DNA of 64,000 nucleotides from JAFAXD01 sp963833605 (GTDB lineage: Bacteria; Pseudomonadota; Alphaproteobacteria; Rhizobiales; Xanthobacteraceae). Numbering within the stretch: position 1 is the first letter of the stretch; each line of letters begins with the position of its first letter. The notes beneath the pieces are model-generated. The model was not told the origin of the DNA and made no database searches. It saw only the letters and a program-made list of their open reading frames with translations. A program made the position numbers and the translations under genes. The DNA is taken from the NCBI GenBank assembly GCA_963833605.1, contig CAWHYZ010000003.1:124001-188000 (forward strand), written 5' to 3'. Below, in pieces: positions 17,838 to 26,834 of the stretch.

Positions 17838-17920
17838 CCCGGATTGCGCTTCGCTCCATCCGGGCTGCCTAAAACCGCTAATCGAATTTGTAGGATGGGT
17901 TGAGCGCAGCGAAACCCATC
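17838..17920. repeat. Two dispersed palindromic repeats
   Basis: The first (17838-17866) pairs CCCGGAT with ATCCGGG around GCGCTTCGC-like sequence. The second (17894-17920) pairs GATGGGT with ACCCATC. The same two motifs recur near 36.3 kb, 38.4 kb and 50.0 kb. Both are intergenic repeats typical of this bacterial group, and they separate the converging genes here. Confidence 0.7.
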
Positions 17921-17926
17921 AACGCC

Positions 17927-18238
17927 TCACTGCAGCGTTTTCAGAAACTCGATGAAATCGTGGATCTGATCCGGCTCGAACCGGAATTCGGGCATGCTGG
18001 GGTGTCCGGTGACAATGCCCTCGCCCAGCGGTTCTTCCAGGTCCGTGACCGGATAGCGCTCATGCAGCGTGCGGAACGGCGGCGCAAGCTTCAGCGGGCT
18101 GTTAGTCACCTTATCGATCGAGTGGCAGCGGGCACAATACGTTCGGGCGATCGTGAGCCCGCGTTGCGCGCTCGGAGAGGCGGCACTCGCGTAGCTAGGA
18201 AGCACCGCGATGGCGAGGCAGGCCAGCAAGAGGCGCAT
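17927..18238 (-). CDS. Small periplasmic mono-haem cytochrome c
   Basis: This 103-residue protein has a signal peptide (MRLLLACLAIAVLPSYASA, cleavage near ASA-A), haem site CARCH and Met candidate HPSMPEF near the C terminus. It ends in a helix (IHDFIEFLKTLQ). It is downstream of a 35-codon membrane peptide gene in the same orientation, about 55 bp away, and both probably lie under the FixK-type box at 18456. It is a fourth small cytochrome c in the first 18 kb and probably an electron carrier under low oxygen. Confidence 0.85.
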   Translation of the reverse strand: MRLLLACLAIAVLPSYASAASPSAQRGLTIARTYCARCHSIDKVTNSPLKLAPPFRTLHERYPVTDLEEPLGEGIVTGHPSMPEFRFEPDQIHDFIEFLKTLQ

Positions 18239-18292
18239 ATCTCGTTTTCCTGGAATTTGTCGGCCGTCATCGCGACTGCGATGCGCTCAGAT

Positions 18293-18400
18293 CTACCGGT
18301 TGAACCGCCGGGTTTGCAGATCGCTCCACATCAGCGTTCCGGCAAACAGCGCGAACGCGACCACGATACCGGCAAGGATGATTATCGACGCAGTATCCAT
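18293..18400 (-). CDS. Tiny single-span membrane protein (35 residues)
   Basis: A short frame encodes MDTASIIILAGIVVAFALFA and then a short cytoplasmic tail with TRRFNR. One membrane helix fills about residues 5-26. The start at 18400 is preferred over the frame's longer opening because a perfect FixK-type box lies about 62 bp upstream of it. The gene precedes a cytochrome c gene on the same strand. Size and topology recall small accessory subunits of haem-copper oxidases such as FixQ/CcoQ, but there is no direct evidence for that role. Confidence 0.6.
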   Translation of the reverse strand: MDTASIIILAGIVVAFALFAGTLMWSDLQTRRFNR

Positions 18401-18455
18401 CGTCCTGCTCCTCTTGTTGGCGAGGACCACGATAGGTGCCGCGTGGGCAGAGGGT

Positions 18456-18469
18456 TTGATCCCGATCAA
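18456..18469. promoter_or_regulatory. Perfect FixK/FNR-type box
   Basis: TTGATCCCGATCAA is a perfect palindrome. It is centred about 62 bp upstream of the small membrane-peptide gene that precedes the cytochrome c gene. Confidence 0.75.
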
Positions 18470-18568
18470 AACGAGGTCGGAATGGGTTGCGGCGCTGCGC
18501 AACGCTCCTCACGGACGAGGGCCGTGTTGTTGGCCGGCCCCGAATTTGCAGCCCGGATGAGCGTCGCG

Positions 18569-19555
18569 CTATGGAACGAGCACCGCGGCGCCTTCAAAGC
18601 GGCCGTGCCTCAGATCGGACAAGGCCTTGTTCGCCTCGGCCAGCGGATAGGCGATGGTCTCGGTTGCAATCCCGACCTTTGGAACGAGCTCGAAGAACGT
18701 CATCCCGTCCTCGCGCGTGAGGTTTGCGACCGACACGATCTGTCGCTCCTCCCATAGCAGCCGATATGGAAAGCTCGGGATGTCGCTCATGTGGATACCG
18801 GCGCAGACGACCCTCCCGCCTTTGCGGACCGCGGCCAGCGCCGCCGGCACGAGCGCGCCGACGGGTGCGTAGATGATCGCGCAGTCGAGCAGGACGGGCG
18901 GAGTCTCCTGCGAACCTCCGGCCCAGCAAGCGCCCAACCGGCGGGCGAATGCCTGGCCTTTCAGATCGCCCGGCGAGGTGAACGCATAGACGTCGCGGCC
19001 CTGCCAGCGCGCCACCTGCGCCACGATATGGGCCGCGGCGCCGAATCCGTAGAGGCCGAGGTTGCGGCCTTCACCGGCGATGCGAAGCGACCGCCAGCCG
19101 ATCAGGCCGGCGCACAGCAACGGTGCGGTGTGGACGTCGTCGCCCGCGGGCGGCAACGGAAAGACGAAACGCGCGTCAGCGATCGCGTGGGTCGCATAGC
19201 CGCCGTCACGGGTGTAACCGGTGAATTGCGGGCTATCGCATAGGTTCTCCTGGCTTCCGGTACAGTAGGCGCAGATCCCGCACGTGTGTCCGAGCCAAGG
19301 GATGCCGACGCGCGCTCCCAGCTGAAGGTGGCTGCCAACGCCCTTTCCGATCGCGTCGATTCGCCCGACGATTTCGTGCCCCGGAATGATCGGCAACTTG
19401 GGGTTCGGGAGCTCACCGTCGACGACGTGCAGGTCGGTTCGGCAGACGCCGCAGGCCGCCACGCGGACGCGCACCTCGCCGGGCCCGGGCACCGGATCGG
19501 GCCGGGAAACGAGCGCAAGCGGCACCTGCGGCCGATCAAGCTGCATGGCTTGCAT
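18569..19555 (-). CDS. Zinc-dependent alcohol dehydrogenase (MDR family)
   Basis: This 328-residue medium-chain dehydrogenase interconverts alcohols and aldehydes with NAD(P). The catalytic zinc site is in ACGVCRTDLH and GHEIVG. The structural zinc cysteines are spaced in CGICAYCTGSQENLC. The Rossmann segment is LGLYGFGAAAHIVAQVA, where the usual GxGxxG reads GFGAAAH. It starts 28 bp after the fixJ stop on the same strand and may be cotranscribed with fixLJ. Substrate unknown; similar genes often sit in low-oxygen clusters of this group. Confidence 0.87.
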   Translation of the reverse strand: MQAMQLDRPQVPLALVSRPDPVPGPGEVRVRVAACGVCRTDLHVVDGELPNPKLPIIPGHEIVGRIDAIGKGVGSHLQLGARVGIPWLGHTCGICAYCTGSQENLCDSPQFTGYTRDGGYATHAIADARFVFPLPPAGDDVHTAPLLCAGLIGWRSLRIAGEGRNLGLYGFGAAAHIVAQVARWQGRDVYAFTSPGDLKGQAFARRLGACWAGGSQETPPVLLDCAIIYAPVGALVPAALAAVRKGGRVVCAGIHMSDIPSFPYRLLWEERQIVSVANLTREDGMTFFELVPKVGIATETIAYPLAEANKALSDLRHGRFEGAAVLVP

Positions 19556-19582
19556 GATCGCTATCGACTTATTTGTGGCGGG

Positions 19583-20206
19583 TCATGTATCGGCGCGCAA
19601 CGCACCGGTAATGAGCGCCATGCGAACGAGATCCGACAGGCTGTTGGCCTGCATCTTGGTCATCACGTTTGCACGATAGATTTCGACCGTGCGCGGGCTG
19701 ATGCCTAATTCGTAAGCGATCACCTTGTTGGCTTTGCCGGCGACGAGCCCATCCAGGACCTGCCGTTCACGCGTTGACAGCAATGCCAGATGGGCGTCGA
19801 CCTCGGCTCGCTCCGATTGCTGCAGCGAATGCTTCTTTCCTTCGCCGAGCGCGGCCCGCACGGACGCGAGCAGTGCATCGTCATCAAATGGTTTCTCAAG
19901 GAAGTCGAAGGCACCCAGTTTCATCGCTTCGACCGCGAGCGGTACATCGCCATGGCCGGTCATCACAATCACCGGCACCGAAACCCCCTCGGACTTCAGT
20001 TTGCGCAGAAACTCGATGCCGCTCATCCCCGGCATCCTGACGTCGGTAACGATGCATCCGGAAACGCCGCGCTTGGCATCAGTGAGATAAGCCGTCGCCG
20101 AGTCGTAGCTCTTGGCATCGATCGCCGCGCTGGAGAGCAGAAATGTCAGCGAATCCCGCAGCGCCTCGTCGTCGTCGATGATGTGAACCAGAGTGTTAGC
20201 GCCCAT
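19583..20206 (-). CDS. fixJ: Transcriptional response regulator FixJ
   Basis: This 207-residue regulator has receiver acidic residues DDDE at 11-14, phosphoacceptor Asp55 (CIVTDVRMPG), Thr in VIVMTGHGD and Lys in LEKPF. A C-terminal LuxR/FixJ-type helix-turn-helix follows (LSTRERQVLDGLVAGKANKV, then YELGISPRTVEIYRANVM). It overlaps the 3' end of fixL and sits beside fixNOQP. FixJ activated by FixL normally switches on fixK and hence FixK-box promoters such as those in this window. No fixK gene is visible here. Confidence 0.92.
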   Translation of the reverse strand: MGANTLVHIIDDDEALRDSLTFLLSSAAIDAKSYDSATAYLTDAKRGVSGCIVTDVRMPGMSGIEFLRKLKSEGVSVPVIVMTGHGDVPLAVEAMKLGAFDFLEKPFDDDALLASVRAALGEGKKHSLQQSERAEVDAHLALLSTRERQVLDGLVAGKANKVIAYELGISPRTVEIYRANVMTKMQANSLSDLVRMALITGALRADT

Positions 20207-21596
20207 CGCTTACCTCCTCCGAGTCGGGCGCCCGGAGCGTGAAGCAGAAGGTCGCTCCGCCGCCGGGCGTCGGCTCGACCCAGATCCGCCCGCCATGCGC
20301 CTCGATGATCGTGCGCGAAATCGATAGGCCGACGCCCATGCCATGTTGCTTCGTCGTGATGAACGGCTGGAACAGCTGATCGGCGACCTCTCCCGCGATG
20401 CCGGGGCCGGTGTCGGCGACCTTGATCAGCGCGTCGCCACCCTCGGACGCCGTCGTGGTCACGGTCAGGTCCCGCCGCTCGCCGCCTTCCATGGCTTCGA
20501 TCGCGTTGCGCATGAGATTGAGCAGCACCTGCTGAATCTGCACCCTGTCGGCGAGGACGAGATCGACCCGCGGATCAAATCGAAAGCGCACGCGGATGCC
20601 GCGTTCCTTGGCGCCCACCAGAGCAAGCGCGCTCGCTTCCTCGATGATCTTGTTCAAACTCTCGACCCGCCGCTCGCTTTCCCCCCGCGCCACGAAATCG
20701 CGCAGCCGCCGGATGATCTGACCCGCGCGCAGCGCCTGATCGGCGGCCTTGTCTACGGCCTCGCGCACACGGGTCCGGTCGGTGTCAGAGGGGTTTTCGA
20801 GCAGCCGGCGCGATCCCCGAAGATAGTTCGTAATCGCCGACAGCGGCTGGTTGAGCTCGTGCGCGAGCGTCGACGCCATCTCGCCCATGGCCGTCAGCCG
20901 CGAGATCTGCACCAGCTCGGACTGCAGCTCCTGCAGACGCGCTTCGGTCTTCTGGGGCTCCGTCAGGTCGCGGATGAATCCGGTGAAGAACCGGCGGTCG
21001 TTTGAACGCATTTCGCCGACCGCGAGCTCGATCGGAAAGGTCGAGCCGTCCTTGCGCTCGCCCACCACCACGCGGCCGATGCCGATGATGCGGCGCTCGC
21101 CGGTCGCAAGGTAGCGCTCGAGATAGCCGTCGTGGTTCTCGCGATAGGGCGACGGCATCAGCAGCTTGATATTCTGGCCGATGACTTCGTCGGCCGTATA
21201 GGCGAACAGGCGCTCGGCGGCGCTGCTGAACGACTGGATCAGGCCGCGTTCGTCGATCACGATCATGGCATCCGGCACCGTGTCCAGGATCGACTGGAGG
21301 TGAGCTTCGCGCGCCAGCAGATCCTGGTTGCGTTCGAAGGCCTGGAACACGGCGCGCCGCAGGCTCTCACCGAACCAGGCAATGCCGACCCCGATGATGG
21401 CAAATGCGGCCGCGTTGATGAGGCCGGCTCCCGCATTGCTGGGATCTACAAAGAACCGGTTTGTCAGCCCGACGCTCAAAATCGTCGCCGCAAACCCGGG
21501 TCCGAAGCCGCCAACGCCGCTGGCCAGCAGGATCGCCGGCACGAACAGGAGGAACGGGGAGTCGGACTGCAGGCTCGGCGTGAGCAGGACTCGCAA
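20196..21596 (-). CDS. fixL: Oxygen-sensing haem histidine kinase FixL
   Basis: This membrane kinase has N-terminal hydrophobic helices (LLFVPAILLASGVGG and INAAAFAIIGVGIAW), a haem PAS domain, HisKA with phospho-His246 in STLAHELNQP, and HATPase boxes (LMRNAIEAMEG, DTGPGI, GMGVGLSIS). PAS His155 and Arg175 have the 20-residue spacing of the FixL haem ligand and distal Arg. The 21596 start is a TTG. The same frame stays open upstream to about 21725 and encodes more membrane-like sequence (YGLAVAFVALAFGLR), so the true N terminus is probably longer, but no in-frame ATG exists there. It overlaps fixJ. Confidence 0.9.
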   Translation of the reverse strand: MRVLLTPSLQSDSPFLLFVPAILLASGVGGFGPGFAATILSVGLTNRFFVDPSNAGAGLINAAAFAIIGVGIAWFGESLRRAVFQAFERNQDLLAREAHLQSILDTVPDAMIVIDERGLIQSFSSAAERLFAYTADEVIGQNIKLLMPSPYRENHDGYLERYLATGERRIIGIGRVVVGERKDGSTFPIELAVGEMRSNDRRFFTGFIRDLTEPQKTEARLQELQSELVQISRLTAMGEMASTLAHELNQPLSAITNYLRGSRRLLENPSDTDRTRVREAVDKAADQALRAGQIIRRLRDFVARGESERRVESLNKIIEEASALALVGAKERGIRVRFRFDPRVDLVLADRVQIQQVLLNLMRNAIEAMEGGERRDLTVTTTASEGGDALIKVADTGPGIAGEVADQLFQPFITTKQHGMGVGLSISRTIIEAHGGRIWVEPTPGGGATFCFTLRAPDSEEVSDGR

Positions 21597-21811
21597 CCCG
21601 AAGGCGAGGGCGACAAACGCGACCGCAAGCCCGTAGCGGGCCGATCCCGAGCGCAGCGACGCGAGGGGCTTGGCGTTCGCGGCCAGTCCGAACCAGCGAG
21701 CGGCAGCTGTCGAGTTCGATCTCGGCCATCAGCGAGCCGCCTCCGTAATTCTACGTAAGTCATTTTCCCGGGCCGACCGGTGAAAGCAACAGGCTCTTGC
21801 GCCGCTTGTGC

Positions 21812-21825
21812 TTGATTTGCGTCAA
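21812..21825. promoter_or_regulatory. FixK/FNR-type box before fixNOQP
   Basis: TTGATTTGCGTCAA has one mismatch to the palindrome. It is centred about 80 bp before the fixN ATG. The box lies inside the longer open frame that begins at 21797, which supports the later start for fixN. Confidence 0.7.
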
Positions 21826-21898
21826 AGCCAGCACAGCATTATTGGTCGAAGTTGCGGTGATTGTGGATCGTGTTCGATCCGCAGGCGAGGCGGGACCT

Positions 21899-23560
21899 AT
21901 GGCTGATACGGCAGTTCAATCCACCCACTCCAAGTCCATGACCATCGGCGAGGGCGGCACCGCGCTGGCGCTGGCCGCGCTTGCGTTCGTGTCCTTGATC
22001 GTCGCCGCCAAGGCCTACACGCCCGAATATGCGTTCCATGCCTATCTGTTCACGGCGGCAAGCGCTGCTGCTGTGATCGCGATCGTCAACCGGTATTATG
22101 AGCGCCCGGCCACGCTTCCGCCGTTGGTGATCGATGGGCGGCCCAACTACAACATGGGACCGGTCAAGTTCGCGACCCTGGCAGCGGTGCTCTGGGGCAT
22201 CGCCGGCTTTACGGTCGGTCTGTGGGCGGCGCTCGAGCTTGCGTTTCCGGCGTTCAATCTGGACCTGCCGTGGATATCGTTCGGCCGCCTCCGGCCGCTG
22301 CATACGTCGGCGGTCATTTTCGCATTCGGCGGCAACGTGTTGATCGCGACCTCATTCTACGTGGTGCAGCGGACCTGCCGGGCGCGGCTTGCCGGCGACA
22401 TCGCGCCCTGGTTTGTGGTGCTCGGCTACAATTTCTTCATCGTCATCGCCGGCACCGGTTATCTGTTGGGCATCACCCAGTCCAAGGAATATGCCGAGCC
22501 CGAGTGGTATGCGGATCTGTGGCTCACGGTTGTCTGGGTGGTCTATCTCCTGGTCTATCTCGCAACGCTGATGCGGCGCGCCGAGCCGCATATCTATGTG
22601 GCCAACTGGTTCTACCTTGCCTTCATTCTGACGATCGCGGTGCTGCATCTCGGCAACAATGCCGCGATACCGCTGTCGCTGTTCTCGTCCAAGTCCTACA
22701 TCGTGTGGTCTGGCGTCCAGGACGCCATGGTGCAGTGGTGGTACGGGCACAACGCCGTCGGCTTCTTCCTGACCGCCGGGTTTCTGGGGATCATGTACTA
22801 TTTCATCCCCAAGCGTGCCGAGCGTCCCGTCTACTCCTACCGGCTGTCGATCATCCACTTCTGGGCGCTGATCTTTCTCTACATCTGGGCGGGGCCGCAT
22901 CACCTGCACTACACGGCACTGCCCGATTGGGCGCAGACGCTCGGCATGACCTTCTCGGTGATGCTGTGGATGCCGTCGTGGGGCGGCATGATCAATGGAA
23001 TCATGACGCTCTCGGGCGCGTGGGACAAGCTGCGCACCGATCCGGTGCTGCGCATGATGGTGGTATCGGTGGCGTTCTACGGCATGGCGACCTTCGAAGG
23101 TCCGTTGATGTCGGTGAAGGCGGTCAACTCGCTCTCCCACTATACGGACTGGACGATCGGGCATGTTCATTCTGGCGCGCTCGGGTGGGTCGGCTACATC
23201 TCGTTCGGCGCGATCTACTGCCTGGTTCCATGGCTGTGGAACCGGCCGCTCTACTCGCTGCGCCTGGTGAACTGGCACTTCTGGATCTCGACCATCGGCA
23301 TCGTGCTCTACGTTTGCGCCATGTGGGTGTCGGGCATCATGCAGGGGTTGATGTGGCGTGCCTACACCGGCCTCGGCTTTCTCGAATACTCGTTCGTGGA
23401 AACCGTGGAGGCCATGCATCCGTTCTACGTGATCCGCGCCCTGGGCGGCGCACTCTTTCTGGCCGGCGCGCTGCTGATGGTCTGGAACATCTGGAAGACG
23501 CTGGTAGCAGCGCAACCGGCGACGACGGACCGGCCGGTCGCACTCGCGCCGGCGCAGTGA
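21899..23560 (+). CDS. fixN: Cytochrome cbb3 oxidase subunit I (CcoN/FixN)
   Basis: This is the catalytic subunit of the high-affinity haem-copper oxidase (553 residues, at least 12 membrane helices). Metal-ligand regions are visible: HTSAVIFAFGGN (low-spin haem His), VQWWYGHNAVGFF (CuB His and the Tyr-His pair), WAGPHHLHYTA (CuB His-His) and the late HSGALGWVGY and LVNWHFW segments. ATG 21899 is chosen because the earlier frame opening overlaps a FixK-type box. It is the first gene of fixNOQP; fixO starts 9 bp downstream. Confidence 0.96.
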   Translation: MADTAVQSTHSKSMTIGEGGTALALAALAFVSLIVAAKAYTPEYAFHAYLFTAASAAAVIAIVNRYYERPATLPPLVIDGRPNYNMGPVKFATLAAVLWGIAGFTVGLWAALELAFPAFNLDLPWISFGRLRPLHTSAVIFAFGGNVLIATSFYVVQRTCRARLAGDIAPWFVVLGYNFFIVIAGTGYLLGITQSKEYAEPEWYADLWLTVVWVVYLLVYLATLMRRAEPHIYVANWFYLAFILTIAVLHLGNNAAIPLSLFSSKSYIVWSGVQDAMVQWWYGHNAVGFFLTAGFLGIMYYFIPKRAERPVYSYRLSIIHFWALIFLYIWAGPHHLHYTALPDWAQTLGMTFSVMLWMPSWGGMINGIMTLSGAWDKLRTDPVLRMMVVSVAFYGMATFEGPLMSVKAVNSLSHYTDWTIGHVHSGALGWVGYISFGAIYCLVPWLWNRPLYSLRLVNWHFWISTIGIVLYVCAMWVSGIMQGLMWRAYTGLGFLEYSFVETVEAMHPFYVIRALGGALFLAGALLMVWNIWKTLVAAQPATTDRPVALAPAQ

Positions 23561-23568
23561 GGTTCGCC

Positions 23569-24303
<735 letters not shown>

Positions 24304-24308
24304 TCGCC

Positions 24309-24479
24309 ATGAACTCGACTTACCAGGCCCTGGCCGAATTTGCACAGACATGGGGATTGTTGCTGTTCGTGATCGCGTTCGCGGCAGTCGTCGTCTACGC
24401 GCTCTGGCCCTCCAACAAGAAGAAGTTCGACGACGCGGCGCGTGCGCCGCTGCGCGAGGACGATAGCAATGGCTCCTGA
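24309..24479 (+). CDS. fixQ: Cytochrome cbb3 oxidase small subunit (CcoQ/FixQ)
   Basis: This 56-residue single-span protein starts MNSTYQALAEFAQTWGLLLF. The membrane helix is followed by the family's ALWPSNKKKFDDAA motif. CcoQ stabilises the CcoP interaction with the core complex. It starts 5 bp after fixO and its end overlaps the start of fixP by 11 bp. Confidence 0.92.
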   Translation: MNSTYQALAEFAQTWGLLLFVIAFAAVVVYALWPSNKKKFDDAARAPLREDDSNGS

Positions 24480-25347
24480 TCCCAAGACCACGATCGATCC
24501 CTATACCGGCACGGCAACAACCGGCCACGAATGGGACGGACTGCAGGAGCTCAACACGCCGCTGCCGCGCTGGTGGCTGTGGCTGTTCTACGCCACCATC
24601 ATCTGGGCCATCGGCTATTGGATCGCCTATCCGGCCTGGCCGCTGGTCGCGTCCTTCTCGCAGGGCGTTTTCGGTTGGCATTCGCGTAATGCTATCGTCA
24701 CCGACCTGACCGACCTGAAGACCCAGCGCGGTCCGTTGATGGACAAACTGGCGGCAGCATCGCTGACCGAAATCGTCGTCGATCCGCAGCTTCTGGACTT
24801 CGCGCGCGCGGTCGGCAAGTCGGCCTTTGCGGAAAACTGCGCGGCCTGCCATGGCGCCGGCGGCGGCGGCGCCAAAGGCTATCCCAACCTCAATGACGAC
24901 AATTGGCTGTGGGGCGGCAAGCTCGCCGACATCGAGCAGACCATCACGCACGGCGTGCGCACGGACGACGACAAGACCCGGATGGGCAGCATGCCGGCGT
25001 TCGGCCGCGACGGCATGTTGAAGCGCGACGAGATTTCCGCCGTCGCCGACTATGTGCGGTCGCTCAACGGCCTGCCGACGCCGAACGCCAACCTTGCGCT
25101 TGGTCAAAAGGTATTTGCCGACAACTGCGCGGTCTGCCACGGACCGGCCGCCAAGGGCAATCGCGAATTGGGCGCGCCCAATCTCACCAGCGGGATCTGG
25201 CTCTACGGCGCCAGCAAGGACACGGTCATGGATGCGATCATCAACGGCCGCGGCGCGGTGATGCCGGCATGGGGCGGCCGGCTCGATCCCACCACCATCA
25301 AGGCGCTCACGGTCTACGTCTACAGCTTCGGCGGCGGCGAGAAGTAG
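24469..25347 (+). CDS. fixP: Cytochrome cbb3 oxidase subunit III, di-haem (CcoP/FixP)
   Basis: This 292-residue subunit has an N-terminal cytosolic segment with the family motif HEWDGLQELN-x-PLPRWWLWLF, one or two membrane helices, and two c-haem domains (CAACH near residue 125, CAVCH near 223). Each has its Met region (MGSMPAFG and AVMPAWGG). It receives electrons from the bc1 complex or soluble cytochromes. Its ATG lies inside the 3' end of fixQ. Confidence 0.95.
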   Translation: MAPDPKTTIDPYTGTATTGHEWDGLQELNTPLPRWWLWLFYATIIWAIGYWIAYPAWPLVASFSQGVFGWHSRNAIVTDLTDLKTQRGPLMDKLAAASLTEIVVDPQLLDFARAVGKSAFAENCAACHGAGGGGAKGYPNLNDDNWLWGGKLADIEQTITHGVRTDDDKTRMGSMPAFGRDGMLKRDEISAVADYVRSLNGLPTPNANLALGQKVFADNCAVCHGPAAKGNRELGAPNLTSGIWLYGASKDTVMDAIINGRGAVMPAWGGRLDPTTIKALTVYVYSFGGGEK

Positions 25348-25350
25348 CTT

Positions 25351-26817
25351 ATGTTCATGGACCGCCATCTCGGCAGCGCGGCGCCGACCCCAGAGCCGGC
25401 CGATGACACGCCGCTCTATGCGGCACGCCGGGCGATTTATCCACAGAGCGTGAAAGGCACCTACCGGACGATCAAATGGGTCGTCCTGGTGGCGACGCTG
25501 GCGGTCTATTACCTGCTGCCGTTCGTGCGTTTCGATCGCGGGCCGAACGCGCCGCATCAGGCGGTGCTGATCGATCTGCCCGGCCGGCGGTTCTATTTCT
25601 TCTTCATCGAGATCTGGCCGCAGGAAGTCTACTACCTCACCGGGCTTCTGATCCTTGCTGCCCTGGCCCTGTTCCTGATGAATGCGGTCGCCGGTCGCGT
25701 GTGGTGCGGCTATCTGTGTCCGCAGACCGTGTGGACCGACTTGTTCTACGCGATCGAGCGTCTGGTCGAGGGCGACCGGCGCGAGCACATGCTGCGCGAC
25801 CGTGCGCCCTGGTCGATCGACAAGATCGGCCGCAAGGCCGTCAAGCATTTCCTCTGGCTCATGGTGGCCTGGTGGACCGGCGGCGCCTGGGTGCTCTACT
25901 TCGCCGACGCGCCGACGCTCGTCAAAGACCTCGCGACCGGGCAGGCGCCGTTCATCGCCTACGCCTGGATCGGCATTCTCACCTTCACCACCTACACGCT
26001 GGCCGGGCACCTGCGCGAGCAGGTCTGTCTCTATATGTGCCCGTGGCCGCGCATCCAGGCGGCGCTGATCGACGAGCACGCGCTGAACGTCACCTACCGG
26101 TACGACCGCGGCGAGCCGCGCGGCTCCGTCAAGAAGAATGCGCAGCTGCGCGAGCAAGGTCTGCCCGCCGGCGACTGCGTCGACTGCCTGCAATGCGTCA
26201 ACGTCTGTCCGACCGGCGTCGACATCCGCGACGGCGCGAGTCTGGGCTGCATTCAGTGCGGCCTTTGCATCGATGCCTGCGACGCGGTGATGGAGAAAGT
26301 CGGCCATCCGACGCGCCTCATCGCCTTTGATACGGACCTCAACGTCCGCCGCCGGCTGGAGCACAAGCCGGCGTCGATCCACGTCGTGCGCCCGCGCACG
26401 CTGGTCTACGCCGCGGTCATTGCGATCGTGGGTGCGATCATGCTCACCACGCTCGCGACCCGCGCCAGCGTCGGCATCAACGTCATCCACGACCGTAACC
26501 CGATGTTCGTGCGTTTGTCCGACGGCGCGATCCGCAACGCCTATACGGTGCGCATCCTCAACAAACAGACCGAGCCGCGCCGGTTTGCGTTCGCGGTCGA
26601 GGGAATTGCCGGCGCGGGGATCGATATCATCGGCATTGCGACGCCGCCCGACGGCGACCACGCGATCGAGGTCGGACCCGATCAGACGCGCGAATTCCGC
26701 ATCCTGGTCACCACCCGGCAGCCGCCGCGCGAGGAGACCAGCCCCGTCACCTTCACGGTGATCGATCGCAGCACGGGTGAGGCGGCGCGCACGTTCGATC
26801 ATTTCTTTGCGCCTTGA
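25351..26817 (+). CDS. fixG: cbb3 oxidase maturation ferredoxin-like membrane protein (CcoG/FixG)
   Basis: This 488-residue protein has about five membrane helices, a NosR/NapH-like CGYLCPQTVW motif, and a double 4Fe-4S ferredoxin domain (CVDCLQCVNVCP, then CIQCGLCIDACD). An Ig-like C-terminal domain ends the protein. CcoG is reported to reduce copper for oxidase assembly. It starts 3 bp after fixP, so fixNOQP and fixGHIS are probably one long transcript. Confidence 0.94.
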   Translation: MFMDRHLGSAAPTPEPADDTPLYAARRAIYPQSVKGTYRTIKWVVLVATLAVYYLLPFVRFDRGPNAPHQAVLIDLPGRRFYFFFIEIWPQEVYYLTGLLILAALALFLMNAVAGRVWCGYLCPQTVWTDLFYAIERLVEGDRREHMLRDRAPWSIDKIGRKAVKHFLWLMVAWWTGGAWVLYFADAPTLVKDLATGQAPFIAYAWIGILTFTTYTLAGHLREQVCLYMCPWPRIQAALIDEHALNVTYRYDRGEPRGSVKKNAQLREQGLPAGDCVDCLQCVNVCPTGVDIRDGASLGCIQCGLCIDACDAVMEKVGHPTRLIAFDTDLNVRRRLEHKPASIHVVRPRTLVYAAVIAIVGAIMLTTLATRASVGINVIHDRNPMFVRLSDGAIRNAYTVRILNKQTEPRRFAFAVEGIAGAGIDIIGIATPPDGDHAIEVGPDQTREFRILVTTRQPPREETSPVTFTVIDRSTGEAARTFDHFFAP

Positions 26818-26834
26818 GCCAACGGGAGCCTGCA

